From Corynebacterium glaucum (lineage in GTDB: Bacteria; Actinomycetota; Actinomycetes; Mycobacteriales; Mycobacteriaceae), in NCBI RefSeq assembly GCF_030408855.1, contig NZ_CP047358.1, forward strand, positions 930,001 to 994,000: a DNA stretch of 64,000 nucleotides, read 5' to 3'. This document shows, one piece after another, positions 33,628 through 42,853 of this stretch. The first letter of the stretch is position 1; each line of letters starts with the position of its first letter. The position numbers and the translations under genes are program-made. Below the pieces are notes generated by a model, which was not told the DNA's origin, ran no database searches, and saw nothing but the letters and a program-made list of their open reading frames with translations.

Positions 33628-35043
33628 TTAGCGCAGCGCGGCGTAGCCGCGGCGCCACTCGCTGTAGATCTCGGCGTCGCCGTTGGTGCGCACGCGGATG
33701 CCGGAGCTTCCGCCTGTAGGCCAGAAGCGCGAGGACATGACAACGCTGCCGCCGCCGGCGTAGACCTCAAGCGTGGAGCCGTCGACGATGATGGTGATGT
33801 TGTCCTCGTCATCGTCGTGCAGCTGCGCCGTCTTCGGCTCCCCGTCGAAGCGGTCCAGCTCGATTTGGTCGCCGCTGTGGCGGATCCGCGCAGCTGGCTC
33901 GCCGGACGCGTCGAGCACCTCGGCGACAATCGCTGAGTCGGACGGGATGTCGCACAGCGCCGCCCACAGCAGCGCGCGCTCGGACGCATCGATCGCTTCC
34001 GGCAGCCCCGGCGCCGGCACCTGATAAAGGTGTCCGTGCTGCAGGGTGACGCGGCGCGGCAGTGTGAGCGCGTTGGCCCACCCCTCTGCGTCCCAGTTCG
34101 GCTCGCCGGTCGGGTCGCCTTTGCGGCCAGAGTTGGTCATGAAGCCGTAGAGGTACGCGCGGTCGTACCGCCCCAGCTCGTTTTCCACGTCGCGCGGGTA
34201 GTTGGTGTTGCGCGGGCGGGTGAAGTCGTGACCGTGGTCGAAGAGCTGACCCGGCGTGACCACGTGGAACACATTGCCCTCGAGCGTGCCAATGATGTAG
34301 CAGGCGATGTCCTTGCCGTCGCGCTCGATGGTGAGGAACAGGACGTCGTAAATGTTGTCGTCCACCTCGTCGCGCAGCCGCACCAGGCGCGGGGCGACTA
34401 GCGAATCGTCCAAGTCTAAGCCCGGATCGCCGTCGAACTCGAGCGGGCCGTCGAAGGTCCAATCGCGGCCGTCTGCGGAGTGCAGGACCACCGGCTTCGG
34501 GTGGTCGGTGGGGCCGGACACGGCGAGCATGAGCCAGCCTTCATGGCCCTCGTCGCGGTTGGCGGCGCTGTCCCAACCAGGAATGACGCAGGGGGAGCGG
34601 AAGTTGCCGTACTCGCCCGCGTCATCGACAACGACCCCTAGGCGCTCGACGGCCGCGGAGACGCGTACGTCTTCGTCGAGGTCGTCGCACAGCGCGTCAA
34701 TGTCATCGACGCGCGCGAGCTGAATCGTGTTGCCGGCGTCGGTGCGCGAGGTGAAGTAAAAGTCCACACCGCCGTCGTTGATTTCGCTGCCAACCACGGC
34801 ACCGGCGCGCACGTGCGTCTCGTCGTCAATCGGCACGATCGCGTCGTTGCACTCGAACCAGCTGAACGGGTCGCCTTCGCTCATGTTGTGGCCCCAGCGG
34901 CTCGGCCCACCCGGCTCATCGGCGTACTGGTAGAACATGTGCCAAACACGTTGCTCGGGCTTGCCAAGGCGGATCACCCCCGCCGGACCCTCGAGGACGC
35001 CGCTGTCCGCGGTGACGTGCAGTTCTGGTCGGTAAACAGTCAT
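33628..35043 (-). CDS. GH32-fold (beta-fructosidase superfamily) protein, probably non-catalytic
   Basis: This 471-aa protein has a five-bladed propeller-like N-terminal part (VWHMFYQYADEPGGPSRWGHNMSEGDPFSWFE) and a C-terminal beta-sandwich module (GSTLEVYAGGG, SSRFWP). These match GH32 invertase architecture and corynebacterial homologues. The three GH32 catalytic motifs appear altered: NDPNG is LEGPAG, FRDP is FRSP, and no EC acid/base motif is evident. It follows glgA by 15 bp on the same strand, so a link to glycogen or storage-sugar metabolism is possible. Confidence 0.72.
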   Translation of the reverse strand: MTVYRPELHVTADSGVLEGPAGVIRLGKPEQRVWHMFYQYADEPGGPSRWGHNMSEGDPFSWFECNDAIVPIDDETHVRAGAVVGSEINDGGVDFYFTSRTDAGNTIQLARVDDIDALCDDLDEDVRVSAAVERLGVVVDDAGEYGNFRSPCVIPGWDSAANRDEGHEGWLMLAVSGPTDHPKPVVLHSADGRDWTFDGPLEFDGDPGLDLDDSLVAPRLVRLRDEVDDNIYDVLFLTIERDGKDIACYIIGTLEGNVFHVVTPGQLFDHGHDFTRPRNTNYPRDVENELGRYDRAYLYGFMTNSGRKGDPTGEPNWDAEGWANALTLPRRVTLQHGHLYQVPAPGLPEAIDASERALLWAALCDIPSDSAIVAEVLDASGEPAARIRHSGDQIELDRFDGEPKTAQLHDDDEDNITIIVDGSTLEVYAGGGSVVMSSRFWPTGGSSGIRVRTNGDAEIYSEWRRGYAALR

Positions 35044-35058
35044 TAGCCTGGAGTTTTC

Positions 35059-36225
35059 CTAGATCAGTTGCTTGTAAATGTCCACGGTTTCTTGCGCAAT
35101 GGTCGCCCACGAGAAGTCCGCCACGGCGCGCTGGCGGCCCGCCTCGCCCATCTGCGCAGCCTTGTCGGTGTTGCCAGCGACTGCGTTGACGGCCTCCGCC
35201 AGCCCACGCTCGAAGGTCTCCGGATCGGACTCGTCGTAATCCACCAGCGTGCCGGTCTCGCCGTCCACGACCACCTCGGGAATGCCGCCCACACGCGATG
35301 CGACGACGGCGGTTCCGCAGGCCATTGCCTCCAGGTTCACAATGCCCAGCGGCTCATAGATTGAGGGGCACACGAACACATCGGAGGTCGAGTACACCTC
35401 GCGGATGCGCTCCGACGGCAGCATCTCCTGCACCCAGAACACCCCGTCGCGCTCTGCACGAAGCTTTTCGACGAGAGCGTTTGTCTCCTCAGCGATCTCG
35501 GGAGTATCCGGCGCGCCTGCACAGAGGATGAGCTGCACGTCCTCATCGAAGTGCTGCGCCGCCTTCAGCAGGTGGGGCACACCTTTTTGCCGGGTGATGC
35601 GCCCGACGAAAGAGACGATTGGGCGGGAGGTGTCCACGCCCAACTCGTCGGCAATAGTGCCTTTCTCTGGGAACCATTTCTCCGGGTCGATGCCGTTGAG
35701 CACGACGTGAACCTTGGACTCGTCGATGCGCGGGTAGGCGCGCAGGATCGCGTCTTTCATGCCGGCGGAGACACCAATTACGGCGTCTGCGTACTCCATG
35801 GCGTTCTTTTCGCTCCAAGAGGAGATGTCGTAGCCGCCGCCGAGTTGCTCGCGCTTCCAAGGGCGGTCCGGCTCCAGTGAGTGGGCGGTGACCACGTGCG
35901 GAATGTCGTTGAGCAGGCCGGCGAGGTGGCCGCCGAGGCCGGAGTACCAGGTATGGGAGTGCACGACATCTAGCCCGCCGTTGACCTTGCCCACTGCATC
36001 CGCCATGCGAAGGCCGGTGGACAACGTTTTGATTGCGCCGTTGGCATCTTCCAGTTCAGGGTCAACCCCGTGGACGTAGACGTCCTTCTCGTCGCGGGGA
36101 GCTCCCATGCAATGCACGTCGACATCGACAATGTCGCGCATGAAACGGGTCAGTTCGGTGACGTGGACGCCTGCACCGCCGTAAATCTCCGGCGGATACT
36201 CTCTGGTCATCATTCCGACTCTCAT
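35059..36225 (-). CDS. glgA: Glycogen synthase / alpha-maltose-1-phosphate synthase (GT4)
   Basis: This 388-aa actinobacterial GlgA/GlgM-type glycosyltransferase elongates alpha-1,4-glucan or forms maltose-1-phosphate from ADP-glucose. [22 protein letters not shown] is the sugar-nucleotide loop, [14 protein letters not shown] and [17 protein letters not shown] follow, and [23 protein letters not shown] is the GT4 EX7E motif. TAAGCT lies 8 nt before the ATG, so the mRNA is near-leaderless. It is divergent from glgC, its substrate supplier. Confidence 0.93.
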   Translation of the reverse strand: MRVGMMTREYPPEIYGGAGVHVTELTRFMRDIVDVDVHCMGAPRDEKDVYVHGVDPELEDANGAIKTLSTGLRMADAVGKVNGGLDVVHSHTWYSGLGGHLAGLLNDIPHVVTAHSLEPDRPWKREQLGGGYDISSWSEKNAMEYADAVIGVSAGMKDAILRAYPRIDESKVHVVLNGIDPEKWFPEKGTIADELGVDTSRPIVSFVGRITRQKGVPHLLKAAQHFDEDVQLILCAGAPDTPEIAEETNALVEKLRAERDGVFWVQEMLPSERIREVYSTSDVFVCPSIYEPLGIVNLEAMACGTAVVASRVGGIPEVVVDGETGTLVDYDESDPETFERGLAEAVNAVAGNTDKAAQMGEAGRQRAVADFSWATIAQETVDIYKQLI

Positions 36226-36391
36226 GCCCGCCGAGCTTAGTTGCGTTTAAAACGTGCTGCACGGACGTCAGCTTGGCTCGCGCCGACGGCCACGCCGCCC
36301 AACTCGCCCGCCGCGTCGCGGGCTACCCCCGTGGGGCGGGATGCGGTGCCCGAATCGTCGTCAATGTCCTGCGCGATTCGGGCAGTTTCAA

Positions 36392-36397
36392 TACCCT
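36392..36397 (+). promoter_or_regulatory. -10 element TACCCT for leaderless glgC
   Basis: TACCCT lies exactly 7 nt upstream of the glgC ATG and no Shine-Dalgarno sequence is present, so transcription should start at or next to the ATG. The divergent glgA -10 (TAAGCT, 36234-36239) lies about 155 bp away. Confidence 0.55.
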
Positions 36398-36404
36398 AAA
36401 CAAT

Positions 36405-37622
36405 ATGAAGAGCCAGCCAAGAGTCCTCGCCATCGTCCTCGCTGGCGGTGAGGGAAAACGCCTGTTCCCGCTAACCGCCGACCGTGCAAAACCCGCTGTT
36501 CCCTTTGCCGGGACCTACCGTCTGATCGACTTCGTTTTGTCGAACCTCGTCAACGCCGGCTACATGCGTATCGCGGTCCTGACCCAATACAAGTCGCACT
36601 CGCTTGACCGCCACGTGGCCACCGCGTGGAACGTTTCCGGCCCGACCCCGCAGTACATCGCGTCGGTGCCTGCGCAGCAGCGCCGCGGCAAGCGTTGGTA
36701 CACCGGTTCCGCGGACGCGATTGTGCAGTCGCTGAACCTGATTTATGACGATATGCCGGACTACGTCCTGGTCTTCGGTGCGGACCACGTCTATCGCATG
36801 GATCCGTCGCAAATGGTGGAAGACCACATTGCGTCCGGCAAGGACGCCACGGTAGCGGGCATCCGCGTCCCGCGCGCAGAGGCGACGGCCTTTGGCTGCA
36901 TCCAGTCCACCGAGGACGGCACTATCACCGAGTTCCTGGAGAAGCCGGCCGACCCGCCGGGCACCCCGGACGACCCGGAGATGACCTACGCGTCGATGGG
37001 CAACTACGTGTTCACCACCGAGCCGCTGATCAAGGCGCTGCTGGAGGATGAGCAGAACGAGGATTCCTCCCACGACATGGGCGGCGACATCATCCCGTAC
37101 TTCGTGTCCCAGGGGCAGGCCAACGTCTACGACTTTTCCTCCAACGAAGTTCCGGGCGCGACCGATCGCGACAAGGGCTATTGGCGCGACGTCGGCACCA
37201 TCGACTCGTTCTACGACGCGCACATGGACTTGATCTCCTCGCACCCGATCTTCAACCTCTACAACAAGGCGTGGCCGATCCACTCGACGGAGGATTCGAA
37301 CCTCCCGCCGGCGAAGTTCGTCATGGGCGGTATTGCGCAGGAGTCGATGGTGGCATCCGGCTCGATCATCTCCGGTGCGACGGTGCGCAACTCGGTGATC
37401 TCCACCGATGTCCGCGTGGAGGAGGGTGCGACGGTCGAGGGCTCCGTGCTGCTTCCGGGCGTGCGCATCGGCAAGGGTGCTGTCGTGCGCCGCGCGATCT
37501 TGGACAAGAACGTCTACGTCTCCGACGGTGAGATCATCGGCGTCGACTTGGAGCGCGACCGTTCCCGTTACACCGTCTCTGACAGCGACGTCGTGGTCGT
37601 CGGCAAGAGTGAAGTGGTTTAA
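36405..37622 (+). CDS. glgC: Glucose-1-phosphate adenylyltransferase
   Basis: This 405-aa ADP-glucose pyrophosphorylase is the committed step of glycogen synthesis. [26 protein letters not shown] is the nucleotidyltransferase signature with regulatory lysine region, [11 protein letters not shown] the metal site, and the C-terminal part forms left-handed beta-helix repeats ([25 protein letters not shown]). Start ATG 36405 aligns with family N-termini; the long upstream open frame lacks a ribosome binding site. Confidence 0.96.
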   Translation: MKSQPRVLAIVLAGGEGKRLFPLTADRAKPAVPFAGTYRLIDFVLSNLVNAGYMRIAVLTQYKSHSLDRHVATAWNVSGPTPQYIASVPAQQRRGKRWYTGSADAIVQSLNLIYDDMPDYVLVFGADHVYRMDPSQMVEDHIASGKDATVAGIRVPRAEATAFGCIQSTEDGTITEFLEKPADPPGTPDDPEMTYASMGNYVFTTEPLIKALLEDEQNEDSSHDMGGDIIPYFVSQGQANVYDFSSNEVPGATDRDKGYWRDVGTIDSFYDAHMDLISSHPIFNLYNKAWPIHSTEDSNLPPAKFVMGGIAQESMVASGSIISGATVRNSVISTDVRVEEGATVEGSVLLPGVRIGKGAVVRRAILDKNVYVSDGEIIGVDLERDRSRYTVSDSDVVVVGKSEVV

Positions 37623-37635
37623 AGGAAGGCCCGGC

Positions 37636-38328
37636 CTAACGTTTCGTGATCAGCGTCAGGCCCCCATCAAGGGGCAAGCGCGTGACGACGGCTGCGTTAT
37701 CCACCCCAAGCGCAGCTGCATGAGCGTCAGCCTGTCGGGCGGCTTCTGTCTCGCGATCGCGCCGTGATGGGTCGGACAGTGTGCCGTCGAGAAGCGAATC
37801 GGCGATGATGAGGGTTCCGCCCTGGGTGAGCAGTGGCCAGGCGTTGTCGATGAGCGGTGCCATCTCCAGGGGCGCGACATCGGCGTAGATGAGCTGGTAG
37901 GCGTCGGTGGCTAGGCGCCCCATAACGTCGAGCGGGCGAGCGGTGAGGAAACGCGCGCGCGAAGGGGAGTGGCCGCCGAGGCGGAACGCTTCCTTCGCGC
38001 CGGCTTGCAGCGCTGCCTCCGGTTCGATGCAGGTCAGCGTTGCCTTGTCCGGCAGTCCGCGCAGAATGTGGAGACCGACAACGCCGGCAGCGGGGGTGAC
38101 AGCGACGGCGCCTTGGCCGGCCGTGCCGGCCCCGGCCGCGAGCGTCGCCAGGAGCGAACCCACAACGGCACTCGGCGCGCGCACGCCGTTTTCCTCCGCC
38201 TCGGTGTACGCGTGGTCGAGGGCTTCGCGAAGCGCGTCGTTGCCCTCGCCGCCTTCGCCGCCTTCGCCGTTGGCGCTGGCTTGCGCGTTGATGTAGGCGG
38301 TCATCTGGGTAAACGCTGTCTCACTCAC
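37636..38328 (-). CDS. SAM-dependent O-methyltransferase family protein
   Basis: This approximately 230-aa class I methyltransferase (COMT/O-MT family 3 type) resembles the mycobacterial gene divergent from sig[20 protein letters not shown] corresponds to the SAM site region, [39 protein letters not shown] to motif IV and beyond. The usual GxGxG motif I is weak (TPAAGVVGL). GTG 38328 is exactly 7 nt after TATGAT, favouring a leaderless GTG over the ATGs at 38340/38337, which lie inside that -10. Substrate unknown. Confidence 0.82.
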   Translation of the reverse strand: MSETAFTQMTAYINAQASANGEGGEGGEGNDALREALDHAYTEAEENGVRAPSAVVGSLLATLAAGAGTAGQGAVAVTPAAGVVGLHILRGLPDKATLTCIEPEAALQAGAKEAFRLGGHSPSRARFLTARPLDVMGRLATDAYQLIYADVAPLEMAPLIDNAWPLLTQGGTLIIADSLLDGTLSDPSRRDRETEAARQADAHAAALGVDNAAVVTRLPLDGGLTLITKR

Positions 38329-38463
38329 GGGATTCATCATAGACGGCGGGTGGGAGCGGCCCGGGCATTGTGCGGTGAGATTTGCGCAGCTGATTCGCAC
38401 AGCCGATTTGCACAGCGTTTTGTCAGTTCGTTCCCTGGGTGTAACCGGCGACACTCTGACACA

Positions 38464-39105
38464 ATGGCACTCGTGACTTCCGATCCTGCCGCGCACCTTG
38501 AAACCGCTAGCGACGCTGAGATGACGCAGCCGCTGACCGGGACCGCCGCGTTCGACGCTGGCCACGGGGAGATGCCGAGCTGGTCGGAGCTGGTCGCCGA
38601 GCACGCGGACAGCGTCTACCGTCTGGCGTTTCGTCTCTCCGGTAACCAGCATGACGCGGAAGACCTCACACAAGAGACGTTCATGCGCGTGTTCCGCAAC
38701 CTGAAGAACTACCAGCCGGGCACCTTCGAAGGTTGGCTGCACCGAATCACCACCAACCTGTTTCTGGACATGGTGCGCCACCGCTCGAAGATCCGGATGG
38801 AAGAGCTACCGGACGACTACGAGCGCGTGCCCGGCACCGCGTTGACCCCGGAGCAGGCGTACTCCGCCACCAACCTCGACCCGGCACTGCAGCGGGCGCT
38901 GGATGAGTTGGGTCCGGACTTCCGCGTCGCAGTAGTGCTCTGTGATGTCGTGGGCATGAGCTATGAGGAAATCGCCGAAACCCTCGGCGTGAAGATGGGC
39001 ACCGTTCGCTCCCGCATTCACCGCGGCCGTACACAGTTGCGCGAATCCCTAGAGGCTCAGGCAGTGCACGACACCGCCACGAAGGAGCTGCTGCGCACCC
39101 GCTAA
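38464..39105 (+). CDS. sigE: ECF sigma factor SigE
   Basis: This 213-aa extracytoplasmic-function sigma factor controls the cell-surface stress response in Corynebacterium and Mycobacterium. Region 2 includes [29 protein letters not shown]; region 4 includes [35 protein letters not shown] 38464 lies 6 nt after CACTCT and has no ribosome binding site. It is followed by its anti-sigma factor. Unlike many mycobacterial loci, no htrA-type protease lies between the anti-sigma gene and tatB. Confidence 0.95.
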   Translation: MALVTSDPAAHLETASDAEMTQPLTGTAAFDAGHGEMPSWSELVAEHADSVYRLAFRLSGNQHDAEDLTQETFMRVFRNLKNYQPGTFEGWLHRITTNLFLDMVRHRSKIRMEELPDDYERVPGTALTPEQAYSATNLDPALQRALDELGPDFRVAVVLCDVVGMSYEEIAETLGVKMGTVRSRIHRGRTQLRESLEAQAVHDTATKELLRTR

Positions 39106-39165
39106 GCCGTGTGCTCCGCTTCGCGAGTACCCTTTGAATGGCAATCGGAAAGGAGAGCGGTGACC

Positions 39166-39540
39166 ATGGTCAAACGCGCAGATAAGCCCCGCTTTTCTTC
39201 CACCGATCATCTAAGCGCCGAGGCAGTTGCCGCGTTCGTTGACAACGAGCTTGGTCACTCCGCGCGCCGTCGGGCGATGGACCACATCGCGCAGTGCCAG
39301 GAGTGCCACGAGGAGATAGTCGCCCAGCGCGGGGCGGCGGAACGCGTGCGCAGCTGCGGCGCTGACGGGGTGCGGGCCCCGGACTTCCTCGTCGAGCGCC
39401 TGGCCCGCTTGTCCGAAGCAGACATCGCCGCAGGAGTAGGAGCGACGGATGAGCACGTCCCGCGCTCCCCGCGTAGCTTTGCGCAGAATCTGCTTAACCG
39501 GGTGGTCAGCGTGCTGCGCGCAGTCAAACGCAAGCACTAA
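39166..39540 (+). CDS. cseE: Anti-sigma factor with zinc-binding (ZAS) domain
   Basis: This approximately 124-aa soluble zinc-associated anti-sigma factor of the RseA/CseE type contains the ZAS signature H-x3-C-x2-C (HIAQCQEC) after an AAFVDNELG helix. It is expected to bind SigE and release it on stress. AAGGAG at 39150 serves either ATG 39166 or GTG 39160; ATG is preferred. No transmembrane helix is visible. Confidence 0.88.
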   Translation: MVKRADKPRFSSTDHLSAEAVAAFVDNELGHSARRRAMDHIAQCQECHEEIVAQRGAAERVRSCGADGVRAPDFLVERLARLSEADIAAGVGATDEHVPRSPRSFAQNLLNRVVSVLRAVKRKH

Positions 39541-39584
39541 GTCGAAGCGCTGAAGAAGATTCGCACGAGGGTAGGGTGTGAGAG

Positions 39585-40064
39585 GTGTTATCGAACTTCG
39601 GATGGACTGAGTTCTTCTTCCTGCTGATCATCGGGCTGATCGTGATCGGCCCGGAGCGCCTGCCCAGCGTTGTCGAAGACGTCCGAGCCGCCATCTACGC
39701 CGCGCGCAAAGGCATCGCGAACGCGAAGCGTGAGCTCAATGGCGAGTTGGAAGGCTTCGAGGAGTTCCGCGAGCCGATTAACACCGTGTCCAAGTACGCC
39801 GCCATGGGCCCGCGCCGCGCGGTGTCGTCGCTGCTCTTCGAGGGCGACGAGGAGTACTTAGACGAGTTCGATCCGCGCCGCGCGCTCGCCGACAACGAGC
39901 CACAACAGCCGGAGCATCCAGCGCAACCAGCGCAACCAGCACAGCCCAAGCAGGTCAACTCCGGGCCCCGCCCCAGCCCGCAAAACCAGACGCCGCCACC
40001 GGCGCCGGAGCAGCCTGGTGAGCCGAAGCGCACCGCGGGATTCTCCTGGGAGGACGTGGTTTAG
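39585..40064 (+). CDS. tatB: Sec-independent protein translocase subunit TatB
   Basis: This 159-aa Tat component has an N-terminal membrane helix (FFFLLIIGLIVIGPERLP), the conserved G-P hinge, an amphipathic helix (VVEDVRAAIYAARKGI) and a long disordered Pro/Gln-rich tail (AQPAQPAQPKQ) made by short DNA repeats. GTG 39585 is exactly 7 nt after TAGGGT, probably leaderless. It converges with mrp, with the stops 1 bp apart. Confidence 0.93.
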   Translation: MLSNFGWTEFFFLLIIGLIVIGPERLPSVVEDVRAAIYAARKGIANAKRELNGELEGFEEFREPINTVSKYAAMGPRRAVSSLLFEGDEEYLDEFDPRRALADNEPQQPEHPAQPAQPAQPKQVNSGPRPSPQNQTPPPAPEQPGEPKRTAGFSWEDVV

Positions 40065-40065
40065 G

Positions 40066-41214
40066 CTACTTCACCGTCGGGTTGAGGTTCTTGCCCGCCA
40101 GCGAGTTTCGTCGCACTTTAAGCTTCTCGACGATCCCCTGCACCGCCTTGGCTGCCGGAGCATCCGGGTCTGAGAGCACGACAGGGGTGCCGATGTCGCC
40201 ATTTGCGCGCAGGGCAGGGTCGAGCGGGATCGAGCCGAGCAGTGGCACGTCGGAATCGGTGAGCGCCGTGAGGCGGTCTGCCACCTGCTGGCCGCCGCCT
40301 TCTCCGAAGACGTTGACAACGGAGCCGTCGTCAAGCAACAGCCCTGCCATATTTTCGATGACTCCCGCAATGGGCTGATCTGTCTGTTGCGAGATGGTGC
40401 CGGCGCGCTCGGCGACTTCGGCCGCGGCGGCCTGCGGGGTGGTGACGATGATGAGCTCGGCGGTGGGCACAAGCTGCGCGACCGTGATGGCGACGTCGCC
40501 GGTGCCAGGCGGGAGGTCGAGGAAGAGGACATCGAGGTCGCCCCAGTAGACGTCGGCGAGGAACTGCTGGATGGCGCGGGTGAGCATGGGCCCGCGCCAG
40601 ACGATGGGCGCGTTGCCTTCCACGAACTGGCCGATGGAGATGTGGCGGACGTTGTGGCTGATCGGCGGCATGATCATGTCGTCGACAACCGTGGGACCCT
40701 TGTCCTGCGACCCCATGAGGCCTGGGATGGAGTGGCCGTAGATGTCGGCGTCGATGACGCCCACCGTGAGGCCCTGGGCGGCCATGGCGGTGGCGAGGTT
40801 GACGGTCATTGAGGATTTGCCGACACCGCCCTTGCCGGAGGCGACCGCGAATACGCGAGTGCGCGAATCCGGGTCGGCGAACGGGATGACCGGCCCGGTC
40901 TGTTCGCCGCGGAGCTTCTCTGAGAGGGCGCGGCGCTGCTCGTCGCTCATTGTGTGGAGAGTGACGGTGACGGTGCCGACGCCGTCGAGTTCCTCGAGGA
41001 CTGCGCGGACGTTGGATTCGATGGTGTCGCGCATCGGGCAGCCAGCGATGGTGAGGTAGATGCCGGCATGAACGTCGGTGAGGCCGACGGAGTCGGCGGG
41101 GGAGAGCTGGATCGACTCGACCATGCCGAGTTCGGTGATGGGTTTGCCGATCTCGGGGTCATCAACCCGCGCAAGCGCATCGCGGACTTGGGATTCTGAA
41201 AGTGCTGTAGCCAT
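40066..41214 (-). CDS. mrp: Mrp/ApbC iron-sulfur carrier P-loop ATPase
   Basis: This approximately 382-aa protein has an N-terminal MIP18/DUF59 domain (VRDALARVDDPEIGKPITELGMV, GCPMRDTIE) and a C-terminal Mrp NTPase with the deviant Walker A ASGKGGVGKSS, VIDADIYGHSIPGLMG and FLDLPPGTGDVAI. It probably delivers Fe-S clusters to apoproteins. TATACT lies 10 nt before the ATG, giving a very short leader. It is divergent from the following membrane protein gene. Confidence 0.94.
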   Translation of the reverse strand: MATALSESQVRDALARVDDPEIGKPITELGMVESIQLSPADSVGLTDVHAGIYLTIAGCPMRDTIESNVRAVLEELDGVGTVTVTLHTMSDEQRRALSEKLRGEQTGPVIPFADPDSRTRVFAVASGKGGVGKSSMTVNLATAMAAQGLTVGVIDADIYGHSIPGLMGSQDKGPTVVDDMIMPPISHNVRHISIGQFVEGNAPIVWRGPMLTRAIQQFLADVYWGDLDVLFLDLPPGTGDVAITVAQLVPTAELIIVTTPQAAAAEVAERAGTISQQTDQPIAGVIENMAGLLLDDGSVVNVFGEGGGQQVADRLTALTDSDVPLLGSIPLDPALRANGDIGTPVVLSDPDAPAAKAVQGIVEKLKVRRNSLAGKNLNPTVK

Positions 41215-41272
41215 ATCAAAAGGCAAGTATAGGCCCCGGGGAAATGCAAGGTCATCTGTATACTTCTTCACT

Positions 41273-41863
41273 ATGACCAATCCCAATCGTCGTCAGCTCC
41301 AAATCCGTGAAGTGCCGTCCGGATGGCCGGTCGGCTCGTTTGACACCTACGCCGAAGCGCAGGAGGCCGTCGACAGCCTGTCGGATCGTGAGTTTCCCGT
41401 TGAGAAGCTCACCATCGTGGGTGTGGACCTCATGCAGGTGGAAAACATCACTGGCCGTCTGACTTGGGGCCGGGTGCTGGGCGGCGGTGCGCTGTCCGGG
41501 CTGTGGATGGGCATGTTCATCGGCTTGATCTTCGCGCTTTTCGCCATGCCGGGCACCGGGTGGTCAGTACTTGTTTGGTCCCTGCTGATCGGTGCCGTGT
41601 TCGGCTTGGTTTTCGCCGCGATTGCTTACGCGTTCTCCGGCGGCCGGCGTGACTTTTCCTCGGCGACGGCCATTGTTGCCGGCCACTACGACGTGCTGTG
41701 CGAGGCGGACATGGCGCCGCAGGCGCGCGACTTGATCGCCGCGGGCGCCCGGGGACAGCGGCCGCCGGAGCAGCCGGCACAGCCGGAGCGGCCGGCACAG
41801 CCGGAGCAGCCGAACAATGCTCCGCACTCCGACAACCCGGGTGGCCCGGGCAACGCGCAGTAG
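41273..41863 (+). CDS. General stress protein 17M-like membrane protein
   Basis: This 196-aa protein begins with a GSP17M-type domain (PVGSFDTYAEAQEAVDSLSDREFPVEKLTIVG), followed by two membrane helices (LSGLWMGMFIGLIFALFAM and VLVWSLLIGAVFGLVFAAIAYAF), a soluble segment and a Pro/Glu/Gln repeat tail (PEQPAQPERPAQPEQP). ATG 41273 is 8 nt after TATACT without a ribosome binding site. Its exact role is unknown. Confidence 0.82.
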   Translation: MTNPNRRQLQIREVPSGWPVGSFDTYAEAQEAVDSLSDREFPVEKLTIVGVDLMQVENITGRLTWGRVLGGGALSGLWMGMFIGLIFALFAMPGTGWSVLVWSLLIGAVFGLVFAAIAYAFSGGRRDFSSATAIVAGHYDVLCEADMAPQARDLIAAGARGQRPPEQPAQPERPAQPEQPNNAPHSDNPGGPGNAQ

Positions 41864-41934
41864 CGCGTCATCGGCGCGGTAGAGTCGTAGACCAGATTCA
41901 CGATTCCCCGCCGAGAGCAAGGGAGGGCTTAACC

Positions 41935-42693
41935 ATGGGAGTCAACCCGAAACGCTCGATCGCCGGCGCAGCGGCACTTGCCGCGGCGTCGGCGCTTCTT
42001 GTTGGGTGCTCAACTGCAGACAACGCGTTAGCCGCGTTCAGCGACACTCGGCCGGTGTCGATCGGGATTGATCCCGATTCCGCCGAGCAGGTCGTGCTGG
42101 GGGAGATCTACAGTGAGATCTTCAACTCCATGGGTTACGCCGTGGGAGTGATCAGCCTGTCCGATTTCGCGGAGCGCGACGCTGTGCAGCTGCTACGCAC
42201 TCAGGAGGTCGACCTGGTCATCAGTTGCACCGGGACGTTGCTGGACGCGCAGGATCACGCCGCCGCACGCGCACTTGCGGCCTCCGGTGAAACCGGGGAG
42301 GCGCTGTCCGTGGCTACGTACGATGCCATGCAAGGCACGTTCCCGGCGGACATCCGCACGGTTGATCCGTCGCCGGCCCAAGGCTGCGGCGCAGGATTCT
42401 CGGCAACTCAGCCTCAGCCGGCGACCCAGCCGGGCACTGCGCCAGCTGCCCAGCCGGGCACCGCGCCGGCGGGAAAGCCGCAGCTGCCGCAGAACATCGT
42501 CCCGATCTTCACCGACTCGAAGTTTGACCGTCGTACGGTGCAGCGAATCAACTTCATCACCCGCGTGATGTCCACCGAAGATATCGCCGAGGCCGCTGAG
42601 CGGGTCGAAAGCGGTGAACCGGTGCGCGCAGCCGTGTCCGAGTGGCTCATGGAGTACGCAAACATCACGATCGGACTCGCTCCCGAAAACTAG
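41935..42693 (+). CDS. Lipoprotein with periplasmic-binding-protein-like fold
   Basis: This 252-aa lipoprotein has a signal peptide with lipobox LLVGC. The mature part (VSIGIDPDSAEQVVLGEIYSEIFNSMGYAV, QEVDLVISCTGTLLDAQD) resembles the OpuAC/glycine-betaine-type binding fold, but it is short and interrupted by a Pro/Gln-rich repeat (QPATQPGTAPAAQPGTAPAG). No transporter subunits are adjacent, so it may be a sensor or accessory lipoprotein. ATG 41935 has GGGAGG upstream. Confidence 0.75.
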   Translation: MGVNPKRSIAGAAALAAASALLVGCSTADNALAAFSDTRPVSIGIDPDSAEQVVLGEIYSEIFNSMGYAVGVISLSDFAERDAVQLLRTQEVDLVISCTGTLLDAQDHAAARALAASGETGEALSVATYDAMQGTFPADIRTVDPSPAQGCGAGFSATQPQPATQPGTAPAAQPGTAPAGKPQLPQNIVPIFTDSKFDRRTVQRINFITRVMSTEDIAEAAERVESGEPVRAAVSEWLMEYANITIGLAPEN

Positions 42694-42774
42694 CTGCACC
42701 GCCTGTTTCGCAGCCTGTCCGCGCAACAGCGCGTCTGCGCGACTGCACAACAGCGCGACTGCGCGCAAACACGC

Positions 42775-42817
42775 AACCGGCCCGCGGGGATCATCTTCCT
42801 GCGGGCCGGTTCTTTGC
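42775..42817. terminator. Rho-independent terminator between convergent lipoprotein gene and odhA
   Basis: A perfect stem CCGGCCCGC / GCGGGCCGG encloses a 15-nt loop and is followed by TTCTTT on the plus strand. It lies between two convergent stops and could serve the plus-strand transcript and, less ideally, the minus strand. Confidence 0.8.
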
Positions 42818-42853
42818 CTAGACGGCTACGCGCCTAGAGCTGGGCGGGAACGC

